Assembly: GCF_001676155.1 (NCBI RefSeq)
Contig: NZ_LZEW01000034.1
Coordinates: 62,001 to 126,000, forward strand
Direction: 5' to 3'
DNA: 64,000 nt
DNA from: Morganella psychrotolerans
GTDB taxonomy: Bacteria; Pseudomonadota; Gammaproteobacteria; Enterobacterales; Enterobacteriaceae
Made by a program: the position numbers and the translations under genes. Positions 28,645 through 37,827 of the stretch are shown piece by piece. Position 1 is the first letter of the stretch, and the number at the start of each line of letters is the position of its first letter. Below the pieces are notes generated by a model. It was not told the DNA's origin and did no database searches. It saw only the letters and a list, made by a program, of their open reading frames with translations.

Positions 28645-28687
28645 AAGACCTCCGTGAAAACTGCCCGCGAAGGGCAGTCAGCATCAG

Positions 28688-29494
28688 TTATTCAGAAAAT
28701 TGCGTAATAATGTCAGACTCAAGATGGCAGAAATATTTCAGCGTTTTCACTTTGAGTTCCAGCGTGGCCGGCTCATCGCACACTACGATGGCTTTCGGGT
28801 GGATCTGCACGCAGGTGATAGTCCACATGTGATTGACGGAGCCCTCCACCGCCTGCTGCACCGCCATGGCTTTATTGTGCCCGGTGGCGAGGATCAGCAG
28901 TTCTTTTGCATCCATCAGTGTGCCGACACCCACGGTGAGTGCGTATTTCGGTACTTTATTGATATCATTATCAAAGAAACGGGAGTTCGCGATACGGGTT
29001 TCCGGTGTCAGTGTTTTGACACGGGTGCGTGAGGCGAGTGAAGAGCCCGGTTCATTAAACGCAATATGTCCGTCATTACCCACGCCGCCCATAAAGAGCT
29101 GCACGCCGCCGTATGCTTTTATTTTATCTTCATAGCGGGCACATTCGGCGTCGGTATCCGGTGCGTTACCATTGAGCAGGTTGATGTTTTCTGCTTGGAT
29201 ATCAATATGATTAAAGAAATTTTCATGCATAAATGAGTGATAGCTCTGCGGATGTGCTTCCGGCAGACCAATGTATTCATCCATATTAAATGTCACGACG
29301 TGCCGGAAACTGACAACACCGGTTTGGTGCAGTACAATCAGTGCCTTATAAGTCGCGAGTGGCGTGCCACCTGTCGGCAGACCCAGAACAAACGGGCGCT
29401 CAGCGGTAGGTTTAAACGCATTAATTTTGTCAGCAATATATTGTGCTGACCACTGACCGACATCCTGCGCGCGGGCAAGAGGGATTAAACGCAT
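28688..29494 (-). CDS. nagB: Glucosamine-6-phosphate deaminase NagB
   Basis: Converts glucosamine-6-P to fructose-6-P and ammonia. The 268-residue protein (E. coli 266) begins [20 protein letters not shown]. The catalytic aspartate is in FNMDEYIGL, and [16 protein letters not shown] carries the Asp-His-Glu set. It is the first gene of nagBAC and diverges from nagE across a 443-base regulatory region. Confidence 0.97.
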   Translation of the reverse strand: MRLIPLARAQDVGQWSAQYIADKINAFKPTAERPFVLGLPTGGTPLATYKALIVLHQTGVVSFRHVVTFNMDEYIGLPEAHPQSYHSFMHENFFNHIDIQAENINLLNGNAPDTDAECARYEDKIKAYGGVQLFMGGVGNDGHIAFNEPGSSLASRTRVKTLTPETRIANSRFFDNDINKVPKYALTVGVGTLMDAKELLILATGHNKAMAVQQAVEGSVNHMWTITCVQIHPKAIVVCDEPATLELKVKTLKYFCHLESDIITQFSE

Positions 29495-29516
29495 ATCAGT
29501 TCTGCCTTATTAGATT

Positions 29517-29575
29517 TATACCCTTATTCATTCAAACTGCAGGTTCGTTGGCTTCATCTTGAATGACGTTGGGTA
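29517..29575 (+). repeat. Palindromic intergenic repeat, copy 3 (short form)
   Basis: About 59 bp with the family ends TATACCCTTATTCATTCA and TTGAATGACGTTGGGTA. The right end lacks the last two bases of the family. It lies 23 bases upstream of the nagB start. Confidence 0.88.
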
Positions 29576-29782
29576 GACCGATTCATCGGATTCAGGTATC
29601 TGTTGTCTCAGGAAGATAATTCCTGCTTTATCTATAGCATGAATATCCGTGATTTATTAGTCACGGGGACTGAGACTGCCGGATAAAAAGATATTTTTTA
29701 TCTTAAAATAAGATTTGAGTGATCGCCAGCATTTTAGCCATACGATAACGAATATTGGTGACTGAAATCACAAAACATAGCT

Positions 29783-29806
29783 ATTTAATTTGCGATGCAA
29801 AATAAA
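29783..29806. promoter_or_regulatory. Probable NagC operator upstream of nagE
   Basis: Read on the minus strand this is TTATTTTGCATCGCAAATTAA, an AT-flanked imperfect palindrome with a central GC step. That is the general form of NagC operators at nagE/nagB in E. coli. It lies about 130 bases before the nagE start. The assignment is by resemblance and context. Confidence 0.55.
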
Positions 29807-29937
29807 CTTTTTAGACTGGTACGTATAGTTAGCAGTAAAATAAGCTGTAATAAAATAAATGCGGACTAATCATAATTGGCCGCGATAATAATGCTGTAAA
29901 ACAAAAAGCTGTCCGTGAGGGCAGCAAGGGGGAGTGA

Positions 29938-31974
29938 GTGGGTATATTAAGCTATTTGCAGCGGATTGGCCGTGCACTGATGGTGCCGGTTGCGACACTG
30001 CCGGCTGCGGCAATTCTGATGGGGGTCGGGTACTGGATCGATCCGACAGGCTGGGGTGCGGATAATGTTGTCGCCGCTTTCCTGATCAAGTCCGGTGCGG
30101 CTATCATCGATAATATGTCGATGCTGTTCGCTATCGGTATCGCTTATGGTATGTCAAAAGACAAAGACGGTGCGGCTGCACTGACCGGTTTTGTCAGCTT
30201 TATGGTGGTGACAACGCTGTGTTCTACCGCAACAGTCGGTATGATTCAGGGGATCCCGGTTGAACAGGTGCCTGCAGCATTCGGTAAAATCAATAATCAG
30301 TTTGTCGGTATCCTGGTCGGTGTTATTTCTGCTGAACTGTATAACCGTTACAGCAGTGTTGAGCTGCCGATGGCGCTTTCCTTCTTCAGCGGACGTCGCC
30401 TGGTGCCGATTCTGGCCTCTTTCGTGATGATCCTCGTCTCTGCGATTCTGATGTATGTCTGGCCGCTTATTTATGATGCGCTGGTATCATTCGGTAAGAG
30501 CATTAAAGACCTGGGCGCATGGGGCGCGGGGATTTACGGCTTCTTTAACCGTCTGTTAATTCCTGTTGGTCTGCATCACGCGCTGAACTCAGTATTCTGG
30601 TTCAACGTGGCAGATATTAACGATATCCCGAACTTCCTGGGCGGTCAGCAATCGATTGATTCTGGTAGCGCGATTGCAGGGATAACCGGGCGTTATCAGG
30701 CAGGGTTCTTCCCGATCATGATGTTTGGTATTCCGGGCGCTGCGCTGGCGATTTATCACTGCGCCAAACCGGAGAATAAAGCAAAAGTTGCCGGTATCAT
30801 GCTGGCGGGGGCATTTGCGGCATTCTTTACAGGTATTACCGAGCCGATTGAATTCTCCTTTATGTTTGTGGCACCGGTGCTGTATGTCATCCACGCATTC
30901 CTGACAGGTATTTCGCTGTTCATTGCGGCATCAATGCAGTGGATTTCCGGTTTCGGCTTCAGCGCCGGGCTGGTGGATATGGCGCTCTCTTCACGCAATC
31001 CGCTGGCAACCAACTGGTACATGCTGATTGCGCAGGGGCTGGTTTTCTTCGCGCTTTATTATGTTGTCTTCCGTTTTGTTATCAAAAAATTCAATCTGTT
31101 AACCCCGGGGCGTGAAGCGGCGATGGCCACAAACGATACCATTGATGGTTACAGTGAGAATGTCAGTACATCCAAGACTGCCAAAGACGAGAAAAAATCC
31201 ATTCACAGCGAAGCGCGTCAGTACATTGCGGCAATCGGCGGTTCAGATAACCTGACCGGCATTGACGCCTGTATCACCCGTCTGCGCCTGAATGTAAAAG
31301 ACTCTGCGCTGGTGAGTGATACGTATGCGAAGCAGATTGGTGCGTCAGGGGTTATCCGTCTGAATAAAGAGAGTGTGCAGGTAATTGTCGGCACACGCGC
31401 AGAACTTATCGCCAGTGCGATGCGTGATGTGCTCAAAGACGGTCCGGTTCCTGCGGCTCAGGTCACTGCTGCTGCACAGGCAGAAAGTAAAGCGTCTGCA
31501 AAAGGGAACGGAAAAATTGTTCTGAGCCTGGTGGCACCATTTGATGGTGAAGTGGTGGACTTATCCGATGTACCGGATGAAGCATTTTCAGGGCGTGTGG
31601 TCGGCGATGGTCTGGCGATCAAACCGGAAAGTGAGCTTGTTCTGGCACCGGCTGCCGGTACGGTAGTGAAAATTTTCGATACTAACCATGCATTTTGTCT
31701 GGAAACAGATGAGGGTGCCGAAATTATTGTCCACATCGGTGTTGATACGGTGATGCTGAAAGGTAACGGCTTTACCCGCCTGGTTGAAGAAGGCGCACAG
31801 GTTGCAGTCGGCGACCCGGTGCTGAAACTGGATCTGGTGTATCTGAATGAACATGCCAAATCTATGATAAGCCCGGTAATCATCAGTAATATCGATGATT
31901 ACGATAAGGTAGAGATAGTGGCGAAAGGTGTGGTTAAAGCGAATGAATCTGTGCTGTATCATGTCATGAAATAA
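29938..31974 (+). CDS. nagE: PTS N-acetylglucosamine transporter NagE, EIICBA
   Basis: Imports and phosphorylates GlcNAc. The 678-residue protein (E. coli 648) has the order EIIC membrane domain (about 1-385), EIIB with phosphorylated Cys445 in GIDACITRLRL, and EIIA with His599 in IIVHIGVDTVMLKG. It starts at GTG 29938 with GGGGGA upstream, giving MGILSYLQRIGRALMVPVATLPAAAILM. It diverges from nagBAC and should be controlled by the same NagC protein. A terminator follows 20 bases after the stop. Confidence 0.94.
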   Translation: MGILSYLQRIGRALMVPVATLPAAAILMGVGYWIDPTGWGADNVVAAFLIKSGAAIIDNMSMLFAIGIAYGMSKDKDGAAALTGFVSFMVVTTLCSTATVGMIQGIPVEQVPAAFGKINNQFVGILVGVISAELYNRYSSVELPMALSFFSGRRLVPILASFVMILVSAILMYVWPLIYDALVSFGKSIKDLGAWGAGIYGFFNRLLIPVGLHHALNSVFWFNVADINDIPNFLGGQQSIDSGSAIAGITGRYQAGFFPIMMFGIPGAALAIYHCAKPENKAKVAGIMLAGAFAAFFTGITEPIEFSFMFVAPVLYVIHAFLTGISLFIAASMQWISGFGFSAGLVDMALSSRNPLATNWYMLIAQGLVFFALYYVVFRFVIKKFNLLTPGREAAMATNDTIDGYSENVSTSKTAKDEKKSIHSEARQYIAAIGGSDNLTGIDACITRLRLNVKDSALVSDTYAKQIGASGVIRLNKESVQVIVGTRAELIASAMRDVLKDGPVPAAQVTAAAQAESKASAKGNGKIVLSLVAPFDGEVVDLSDVPDEAFSGRVVGDGLAIKPESELVLAPAAGTVVKIFDTNHAFCLETDEGAEIIVHIGVDTVMLKGNGFTRLVEEGAQVAVGDPVLKLDLVYLNEHAKSMISPVIISNIDDYDKVEIVAKGVVKANESVLYHVMK

Positions 31975-31994
31975 GTGATTGCAGTTATGATAAT

Positions 31995-32023
31995 AACGGG
32001 AGGCTTCGGCTTCCCGTTTTTTT
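31995..32023 (+). terminator. nagE terminator
   Basis: AACGGGA and TCCCGTT pair around a TTCG-type loop, followed by seven T. It separates nagE from glnS. Confidence 0.9.
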
Positions 32024-32148
32024 ATTCGTTTTTTGCACGATGGTGTCCGTTCTGCTGATATTTACGTGATCAAGTGGTTGTATATGAGCGCGGCATATTA
32101 GATGATAACAAGTTATTACTGCGCATATTGCATTGAGGAATTATAACA

Positions 32149-33816
32149 ATGAACGAGGCTGATGCCCGCCCGACAAATTTTATCCGCCAGATTATTGACG
32201 AAGACCTGGCTACCGGAAAACACACTACGGTTCACACGCGTTTCCCGCCTGAGCCGAATGGTTACCTGCATATTGGTCACGCAAAATCTATCTGCCTGAA
32301 TTTCGGCATTGCGAAAGATTATCAGGGGCAATGCAATCTGCGTTTTGATGACACCAACCCGGCAAAAGAAGACGTCGAATACGTCAATTCTATTGAAAAT
32401 GATGTCAAATGGCTCGGTTTTCAGTGGAGCGGAAAAGTTTGTTATTCCTCTGATTATTTTGACTCGCTGTATGGTTATGCCGTTGAGTTAATTAATAAAG
32501 GTCTGGCATTCGTTTGTGAATTAAGTGCAGAGCAAATCCGCGAATACCGTGGCTCACTGAAAGAGCCGGGTAAAAACAGCCCTTACCGTGACCGTACTCC
32601 GGAAGAGAACCTTGCGCTGTTTGAAAAAATGCGTGATGGCGGCTTTGAAGAAGGGAAAGCGTGTCTGCGTGCCAAAATTGATATGGCATCCTCCTTTATC
32701 GTGATGCGCGACCCGGTTATTTACCGTATTAAATTTGCCACACATCACCAGACCGGTGATAAATGGTGTATTTACCCGATGTATGATTTCACCCATTGTA
32801 TTTCTGATGCACTGGAAGGGATCACGCATTCACTTTGTACGCTGGAATTCCAGGACAACCGCCGTCTGTATGACTGGGTGCTGGATAACATTACGATTGC
32901 CTGTCATCCGCGTCAGTACGAGTTTTCCCGTCTGAATCTCGAATACACGGTGATGTCAAAACGTAAACTGAACCAGCTGGTGACAGAGAAATTTGTTGAT
33001 GGGTGGGATGACCCGCGCATGCTGACTATTTCCGGTCTGCGCCGCCGTGGTTATACCGCCGCGTCTATCCGTGAATTCTGCCGCCGTATCGGTGTCACCA
33101 AGCAGGATAACAATGTCGAAATGGCCGCACTGGAATCCTGTATCCGTGATGACCTGAATGACAGCGCACCACGCGCGATGGCAGTGATTGATCCGGTGAA
33201 ACTGGTGATTGAAAACATGGCGGAAGGTGATGTTGTGTTAACCATGCCTAATCATCCGAATAACCCGGATATGGGCACGCGTGAAGTGCCGTTCAGCCGT
33301 GAAATCTGGATCGATCGTGCTGATTTTCGTGAAGAAGCAAACAAACAGTACAAACGCCTGGTGCTGAATAAAGAAGTCCGTCTGCGTAATGCGTTTATTA
33401 TCAAAGCAGAGCGCGTGGAAAAAGACAGCGAAGGCAATATCACCACGATTTTCTGTACTTACGATCCGGAAACACTGAATAAAGACCCGGCTGACGGGCG
33501 CAAAGTACGCGGTGTTATCCACTGGGTCAGTGTGAAACATGCTGTACCGGCTGAGATTCGTTTGTATGATCGTCTGTTCAGTGTGGCGAATCCGGGCGCG
33601 CAGGATGATTTCCTGTCTGTTCTGAATCCGGAATCATTAGTTATTCGTCAGGGTTTTGTTGAACCGTCACTGAAAGGCGCTGACAGCGCGAAGCCGTATC
33701 AGTTTGAGCGCGAAGGGTATTTCTGTGCAGATGTTAAGTTATCATCAGAAGACCGCCCTGTGTTTAACCGCACAGTCGGTTTGCGTGATACCTGGGCGAA
33801 AATTGAGAATAAATAA
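32149..33816 (+). CDS. glnS: Glutaminyl-tRNA synthetase GlnS
   Basis: Class I synthetase for tRNA-Gln. The 555-residue protein (E. coli 554) begins [47 protein letters not shown], which contains the HIGH motif. The KMSKS equivalent is [10 protein letters not shown] near residue 270. The C-terminal anticodon-binding barrels are complete. GAGG precedes the ATG. The gene is monocistronic between two terminators. Confidence 0.97.
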   Translation: MNEADARPTNFIRQIIDEDLATGKHTTVHTRFPPEPNGYLHIGHAKSICLNFGIAKDYQGQCNLRFDDTNPAKEDVEYVNSIENDVKWLGFQWSGKVCYSSDYFDSLYGYAVELINKGLAFVCELSAEQIREYRGSLKEPGKNSPYRDRTPEENLALFEKMRDGGFEEGKACLRAKIDMASSFIVMRDPVIYRIKFATHHQTGDKWCIYPMYDFTHCISDALEGITHSLCTLEFQDNRRLYDWVLDNITIACHPRQYEFSRLNLEYTVMSKRKLNQLVTEKFVDGWDDPRMLTISGLRRRGYTAASIREFCRRIGVTKQDNNVEMAALESCIRDDLNDSAPRAMAVIDPVKLVIENMAEGDVVLTMPNHPNNPDMGTREVPFSREIWIDRADFREEANKQYKRLVLNKEVRLRNAFIIKAERVEKDSEGNITTIFCTYDPETLNKDPADGRKVRGVIHWVSVKHAVPAEIRLYDRLFSVANPGAQDDFLSVLNPESLVIRQGFVEPSLKGADSAKPYQFEREGYFCADVKLSSEDRPVFNRTVGLRDTWAKIENK

Positions 33817-33849
33817 TACCGGTAACGTATTGTAATTATTCAACTATAG

Positions 33850-33874
33850 AAAAAGCCGTTCATCTGAACGGCTT
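33850..33874 (+). terminator. glnS terminator
   Basis: AAAAAGCCGTTC-ATCT-GAACGGCTT, with a short interrupted T tail. The same 25 bases recur as the ybgE terminator at 59195-59219. Confidence 0.75.
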
Positions 33875-33897
33875 ATTTATGTCTGAAATACATATTG

Positions 33898-33958
33898 TAT
33901 ACCCAACGTCATTCAGGATGCAGCCAACGAACCTGCAGTTTGAATGAATAAGGGTATA
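33898..33958 (-). repeat. Palindromic intergenic repeat, copy 4 (short form, inverted)
   Basis: 61 bp, the reverse orientation of copy 1, with a perfect TATACCC/GGGTATA frame. It fills the convergent gap between glnS and fur. Confidence 0.9.
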
Positions 33959-33968
33959 AAACGAAAAA

Positions 33969-34415
33969 TTATTTCTCGTTATGTATACCATCATCTGAAC
34001 GGCAGTCACCATCTGCACAGTGACCATACAGGTACAGGCTGTGGTTGGTGAGTTTGATACCGTGGCGCTGCGCGATATCTTTCTGACGTGACTCAATTGA
34101 TTCATCACTGAACTCAATGACTTTTCCGCAATCCAGGCAGATCAGATGGTCATGGTGATGTTGCTGCGTCAGTTCGAAAACAGACTTTCCGCCTTCAAAA
34201 TTGTGGCGGGTGACAATACCTGCATCATCAAACTGATTGAGTACGCGGTAAACTGTTGCCAGTCCAATCTCTTCACCGATATCAATCAGTTTTTTATAGA
34301 GATCTTCCGCACTGACGTGGTGGCACGTCGGATCCTGCAACACTTCCAGAATTTTCAGGCGGGGAAGTGTGACTTTCAGTCCTGCATTTTTCAATGCTTT
34401 ATTGTTATCTGTCAT
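33969..34415 (-). CDS. fur: Ferric uptake regulator Fur
   Basis: Iron-dependent global repressor. The 148-residue protein (E. coli 148) has the winged helix DNKALKNAGLKVTLPRLKILEVLQ through IGLATVYRVLNQFDDAGIV. The metal-site residues include HHVSAEDLY, the histidine cluster in QQHHHDHLICLDCGKVIEFSD with its Cys-x2-Cys zinc ligands, and YLYGHCADGDCRS. It follows fldA by 179 bases on the same strand. A Fur-box-like site lies just after the fldA stop. Confidence 0.97.
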   Translation of the reverse strand: MTDNNKALKNAGLKVTLPRLKILEVLQDPTCHHVSAEDLYKKLIDIGEEIGLATVYRVLNQFDDAGIVTRHNFEGGKSVFELTQQHHHDHLICLDCGKVIEFSDESIESRQKDIAQRHGIKLTNHSLYLYGHCADGDCRSDDGIHNEK

Positions 34416-34562
34416 GCGGATTTAGTCCTATATTGTCGCAGGTGAGCGTATGCACAGTGAATGCGCTCAACGGCTGAACACAATGTCCGGCTATCGTGTA
34501 GTGTCAGGTGCGATTCGCCTGACCGATACCGGATCGGATTGTAATATCATTACATAAATAAG

Positions 34563-34583
34563 CCGGATTATCATTCGCAATTT
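34563..34583. promoter_or_regulatory. Fur-box-like site upstream of fur
   Basis: On the minus strand GCGAATGATAATCCGGCTT contains AATGATAATC, ten contiguous matches to the core of the 19-bp Fur consensus; the right half is weak. It overlaps a TTGCGA that could be a -35 element. Autoregulation of fur is known in E. coli; binding here is inferred. Confidence 0.45.
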
Positions 34584-34594
34584 AAGGGAAATAC

Positions 34595-35125
34595 TTAAAT
34601 TGCGAGGATCTCGTTGAGGCTCATCTCTTCACGGATTTGTTCAACCCACTTTGCAACGCGTTCGTTGGTCAGTTCAGGCTGGCGATCTTCATCAATAGCC
34701 AATCCGATAAAATGCGTGTCATCTGCCAGACCTTTCGACTCTTCAAAATGATAGCCTTCAGTCGGCCAGTGACCAACAATCACGGCACCGCGCGGTTCAA
34801 TGATGTCGCGGATAGTCCCCATAGCGTCACAGAAGTATTCAGCATAATCCTCCTGGTCACCACAGCCGAAAATACCCACTATTTTTCCTTCAAAATCAAT
34901 TTCTTCCAGTGTCGGAAAAAAATCATCCCAGTCACACTGTGCTTCACCGTAATACCATGTCGGGATACCGAGCAGTAAGAAATCATAGCCTTCGATGTCC
35001 TCTTTGCTGCACTTGGCAACATCGCGGACGTCGGCAACACCATCACCGAGTGATTTCTGGATCATTTTAGCGATATTTTCTGTGTTCCCGGTGTCACTAC
35101 CGAAAAATATACCTGTGATTGCCAT
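34595..35125 (-). CDS. fldA: Flavodoxin FldA
   Basis: An FMN electron carrier essential in E. coli, where it serves methionine synthase, biotin synthase and other activation reactions. Starting at ATG 35125 gives MAITGIFFGSDTGNTENIAKMIQKSL and 176 residues, the E. coli length; a longer open frame to 35251 has no homology. The FMN phosphate loop GSDTGNTEN and the aromatic loops in GIPTWYYGEAQCDWDDFF and GCGDQEDYAEYFCDA are present. It lies upstream of fur in the usual order ybfE-fldA-fur. Confidence 0.96.
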   Translation of the reverse strand: MAITGIFFGSDTGNTENIAKMIQKSLGDGVADVRDVAKCSKEDIEGYDFLLLGIPTWYYGEAQCDWDDFFPTLEEIDFEGKIVGIFGCGDQEDYAEYFCDAMGTIRDIIEPRGAVIVGHWPTEGYHFEESKGLADDTHFIGLAIDEDRQPELTNERVAKWVEQIREEMSLNEILAI

Positions 35126-35260
35126 AACTAGCCTCTTAATCGAAAATCTCTGTGCCTGCAAAAGGACGCCGCAGCGACAACAAGCAGAAATTATAACTAT
35201 TTCATCTTTGTAAATACCATTCTGACTAAAACAGTATTTGAAGTCTGTCAAATTTGTGTG

Positions 35261-35295
35261 GTGTGTCGTCTCACAACCGTGTGTCGTCTCACAAC
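35261..35295. repeat. 17-bp tandem duplication at the ybfE 3' end
   Basis: GTGTGTCGTCTCACAAC occurs at 35261-35277 and again at 35279-35295, with one base between. The second copy includes the ybfE stop codon and the bases just before it. It looks like a recent slipped duplication. Confidence 0.8.
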
Positions 35296-35582
35296 TTAGT
35301 ACACAGATTTAAACTCTGAAGGTGTTCGAGCAGAATTTGTTCAATCAGCTCACCCCGGGTTACATTTTCCTCATACGCCCGCTCATTTAAGGCATCCACG
35401 ATATCAGCACTCAGTTTGAGTTCAACGCGGCGCAATCCGTTGACCTTATCACGCCGTAACTGATTGCGTTTGTTAATACGCAACTGCTCATCGCGGGAGA
35501 GCGGGTTTGTTTTCGGTCGCCCGGGCCGGCGCTCATCTGCGAACAAATCCGGGGTGGTACGATCTGTTTGTTCTTTGGCCAT
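35289..35582 (-). CDS. ybfE: YbfE, small LexA-regulon CopG-like DNA-binding protein
   Basis: A 97-residue protein starting MAKEQTDRTTPDLFADERRPGRPKTNPLSRDEQLRINKRNQLRRDKVNGLRRVELKLSADIVDALNERA. This nearly repeats the E. coli YbfE sequence, with a ribbon-helix-helix-type C-terminal half. I chose ATG 35582 on that basis; a longer frame to 35699 has no match. E. coli ybfE is in the SOS regulon. A half LexA site (CTGTATAT at 35640-35647) lies upstream, but the other half is poor. The exact target is unknown. Confidence 0.9.
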   Translation of the reverse strand: MAKEQTDRTTPDLFADERRPGRPKTNPLSRDEQLRINKRNQLRRDKVNGLRRVELKLSADIVDALNERAYEENVTRGELIEQILLEHLQSLNLCTKL

Positions 35583-35891
35583 AATTTTACTACGAAAAGG
35601 CGGATAACGATGATAAACGCGCAATGATACACCGGCGTCCTGTATATCGCTACCGCTTAGCACATTGTTCTCTGTGATTTCAGGCAGATTGCTTAACATC
35701 CCGCCATAAGGGGCTTGCAGGGATAAACTATCGCGCAGACATGAATAATGGAATCAATGAGTCTGCCGTGGTGATTATCCCGATGAATATATTAGGAAAA
35801 AAGGAGCTTATTGCTCAGGATAACGGAGTGTTTTTGTCGTCGGTCTTTGCTTAGTATGTATTTTCAACAGGCGAACCGCAGGGAAACGCGC

Positions 35892-36146
35892 ATGGAACGC
35901 ATCACCGGACAGCACGAATCACAGAGTATTCAACGCAGGAGAGCCGTGCTTCAGAACCGGGTATTACGGCTTTTGGGAATTATCAGCTGGCCGTTGCAGT
36001 ATACGGTCTTTATCTTATCCGGCTGTTTTTTACTGGATCTCTGTTTTGATTTACCGGGCCATGAAGTGAAATACCATGTAAAGCTGCTGGTTTCCTGGTG
36101 GCAGGAAAATGACGCGGAAAATCTGTTGGTGAGTTTCCGCCACTGA
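35892..36146 (+). CDS. Putative small inner-membrane protein, unknown
   Basis: I do not recognise this gene. The ATG at 35892 gives 84 residues: a basic N-terminus (MERITGQHESQSIQRRRAVLQNRVLRLLG), one strong hydrophobic stretch (IISWPLQYTVFILSGCFLLDLCF, about residues 30-52), and a polar tail ending in NLLVSFRH. An earlier ATG at 35811 extends it to 111 residues. It lies alone on the plus strand, with ybfE and ybfF on the other strand either side. The ribosome-binding site is weak (GGGAAA). The basic-then-hydrophobic layout favours a real single-span protein over chance. Confidence 0.5.
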   Translation: MERITGQHESQSIQRRRAVLQNRVLRLLGIISWPLQYTVFILSGCFLLDLCFDLPGHEVKYHVKLLVSWWQENDAENLLVSFRH

Positions 36147-36162
36147 ATTTTTGTTTTTGCTG

Positions 36163-36942
36163 TCAGATTTTTTCCAGAAACCGACCGATAGCACGCAGGA
36201 CAGCATCCGGTTTTTCGGCGTGAACCCAATGTCCGCATCCGGCGATCACATGCGCGGTTGCCTGCGGAAACTGCTGCATAATAGCTTCGCGGTACTCAGG
36301 TTTCACATAGGATGATTTTCCGCCCGGGATAAGCAGCAGCGGAACGTTCAGTGCGGGCAGCGGCTCCCATCCGATTATAGATTCATACTGTGCTTTTATG
36401 ACCGGCAGGTTGAATTTCCATTCTCCCTGGTGGAAGGATTTGAGCAGAAACGGGATCACCCCGTCTTCTCTGATGCGCTGTTCCATTACAGATGTGGCAG
36501 CCTGACGCGTTGTGACACCCGCGTCGGTCACATCTTCGAGTGCAGCGATGATTTCATCATGACGGCGCACGCCGTAAGCTACCGGCGCTATATCAATCAC
36601 CACAAGGGCTTTCACCGTTTCCGGTGCCAGTGCCGCCAGCGCCATCGCTATTTTTCCGCCCATGGAATGTCCGATAACAATGACTTTTTCAAATGCCAGT
36701 GCGGTGATGAGATCAAGCACATCCTGCGCCATTTCGGCATAACTCATCGTGTTCGCACGCGGCGAATCGCCGTGGTTACGGACATCAATCTGCACGACGG
36801 TGTGTGTGGTGCGCAACCCGCGCCCGAGCACGCCCAGATTATGCAGATCACCGAATAACCCGTGGATAAGAATAACAGGAGTGGCAGATTGTGATATTTC
36901 AGGCGTGAATACTTCATAGTGCAGTAATGCAGGTAATTTCAT
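36163..36942 (-). CDS. ybfF: YbfF, alpha/beta-hydrolase esterase
   Basis: An acyl-CoA/ester hydrolase of the alpha/beta fold. From ATG 36942 it has 259 residues (E. coli 254). The oxyanion region VILIHGLFGDLHNLGVLGRGL, the nucleophile elbow GHSMGG, the acid region in IDIAPVAYGVRRHDE, and the catalytic histidine in VIAGCGHWVHAEKPDAVLRAI are all visible. An alternative ATG at 36966 adds 8 residues. It diverges from seqA. Confidence 0.94.
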   Translation of the reverse strand: MKLPALLHYEVFTPEISQSATPVILIHGLFGDLHNLGVLGRGLRTTHTVVQIDVRNHGDSPRANTMSYAEMAQDVLDLITALAFEKVIVIGHSMGGKIAMALAALAPETVKALVVIDIAPVAYGVRRHDEIIAALEDVTDAGVTTRQAATSVMEQRIREDGVIPFLLKSFHQGEWKFNLPVIKAQYESIIGWEPLPALNVPLLLIPGGKSSYVKPEYREAIMQQFPQATAHVIAGCGHWVHAEKPDAVLRAIGRFLEKI

Positions 36943-37201
36943 AATAACAGCCGATCCGCAGAGCAAAACATATCCGCTATGATGACATGACTGCGCGGGG
37001 AAACCAAGATGTTGCGAAGATGTATCTGTAGGAAAAACAGCGTCTGAAAACGATAACTTACTGATTTATTTTTTAAATGAGGATGAGGAACATAACCGGA
37101 TGTTTTTAGTTTAAGTTATTGAAATTTTACTTGTTTTGTTTTGCCGTTTTCTATCTTATAATGAAGCGTTTCGCGTTAACGAATAAAAGAACCGGGTAGA
37201 A

Positions 37202-37750
37202 ATGAAAACAATCGACGTAGATGAAGAGCTTTATCGTTATATTGCAGGCCATACACAGCACATTGGTGAAAGTGCATCGGTGATTTTACGCCGTATGCTG
37301 AATTTAGGGCCGCAGGCACCGGATGTCAGCAGCGCACCAGTCAGCGGCACAGACAATAAGACGCCGGCTGCCGCATCCCGTCCGGTGAAAACGGCCCCTT
37401 TGGACCCTGTCCGTGCGGTGCGTGAATTGCTGTTATCTGACAGCTACGCGGAAAAAAAGAAAACAATCGATCGCTTTATGCTGGTGCTCTCCGCGCTGTA
37501 CAGTATTGATCCGCTGAGTTTTCAGAAAAGCACGGATGAACTGCATGGCCGCACCCGCGTTTACTTTGCCGGTGATGAACACACACTGCTGGCCAGTGGT
37601 AAAACCAGCAAACCCCGGCATATTCCGGGTACCCCTTTCTGGGTTATCACCAACACAAATACACAACGAAAACAGAGTATGATCGAGCAGATTATGCAGG
37701 GAATGGGTTTCCCGGTAAATACGGTAGAGAAAGTCTGCAATACCCTGTAA
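37202..37750 (+). CDS. seqA: SeqA, negative modulator of replication initiation
   Basis: Binds hemimethylated GATC and sequesters oriC. The 182-residue protein (E. coli 181) has the N-terminal oligomerisation helix MKTIDVDEELYRYIAGHTQHIGESASVILRRML, a variable linker, and the DNA-binding domain SYAEKKKTIDRFMLVLSALY through HGRTRVYFAGDEHTLL and KPRHIPGTPFWVITNTNT. A run of seven A in the AEKKK codons is in frame here. It is 77 bases upstream of pgm, as in E. coli. Confidence 0.96.
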   Translation: MKTIDVDEELYRYIAGHTQHIGESASVILRRMLNLGPQAPDVSSAPVSGTDNKTPAAASRPVKTAPLDPVRAVRELLLSDSYAEKKKTIDRFMLVLSALYSIDPLSFQKSTDELHGRTRVYFAGDEHTLLASGKTSKPRHIPGTPFWVITNTNTQRKQSMIEQIMQGMGFPVNTVEKVCNTL

Positions 37751-37827
37751 GGGGTATTTTGCCTGTCTGTTTTTGTAAAAAGCATGAGTACCGGCCGGTA
37801 ACGGCATAATCAGGGAGAAATGACACA

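Larger units (their letters stand above)
29495..29937. other. nagB-nagE divergent regulatory region
   Basis: This 443-base spacer contains no gene. It holds a copy of the palindromic repeat (29517-29575) near nagB, a short inverted repeat CCGTGA/TCACGG near 29650, and a NagC-type operator nearer nagE. In E. coli NagC binds two distant sites here and loops the DNA. The second site is not clear to me, though an AT-rich stretch at 29690-29715 is a candidate. Confidence 0.7.

Noticed and set aside
29648-29668. CRP site at the CCGTGA/TCACGG inverted repeat upstream of nagB
   Set aside because: The spacing between the GTGA and TCAC halves is 8 rather than 6 bases.
35640-35660. A full LexA box upstream of ybfE
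   Set aside because: Only the left half CTGTATAT fits; the right half lacks ACAG.
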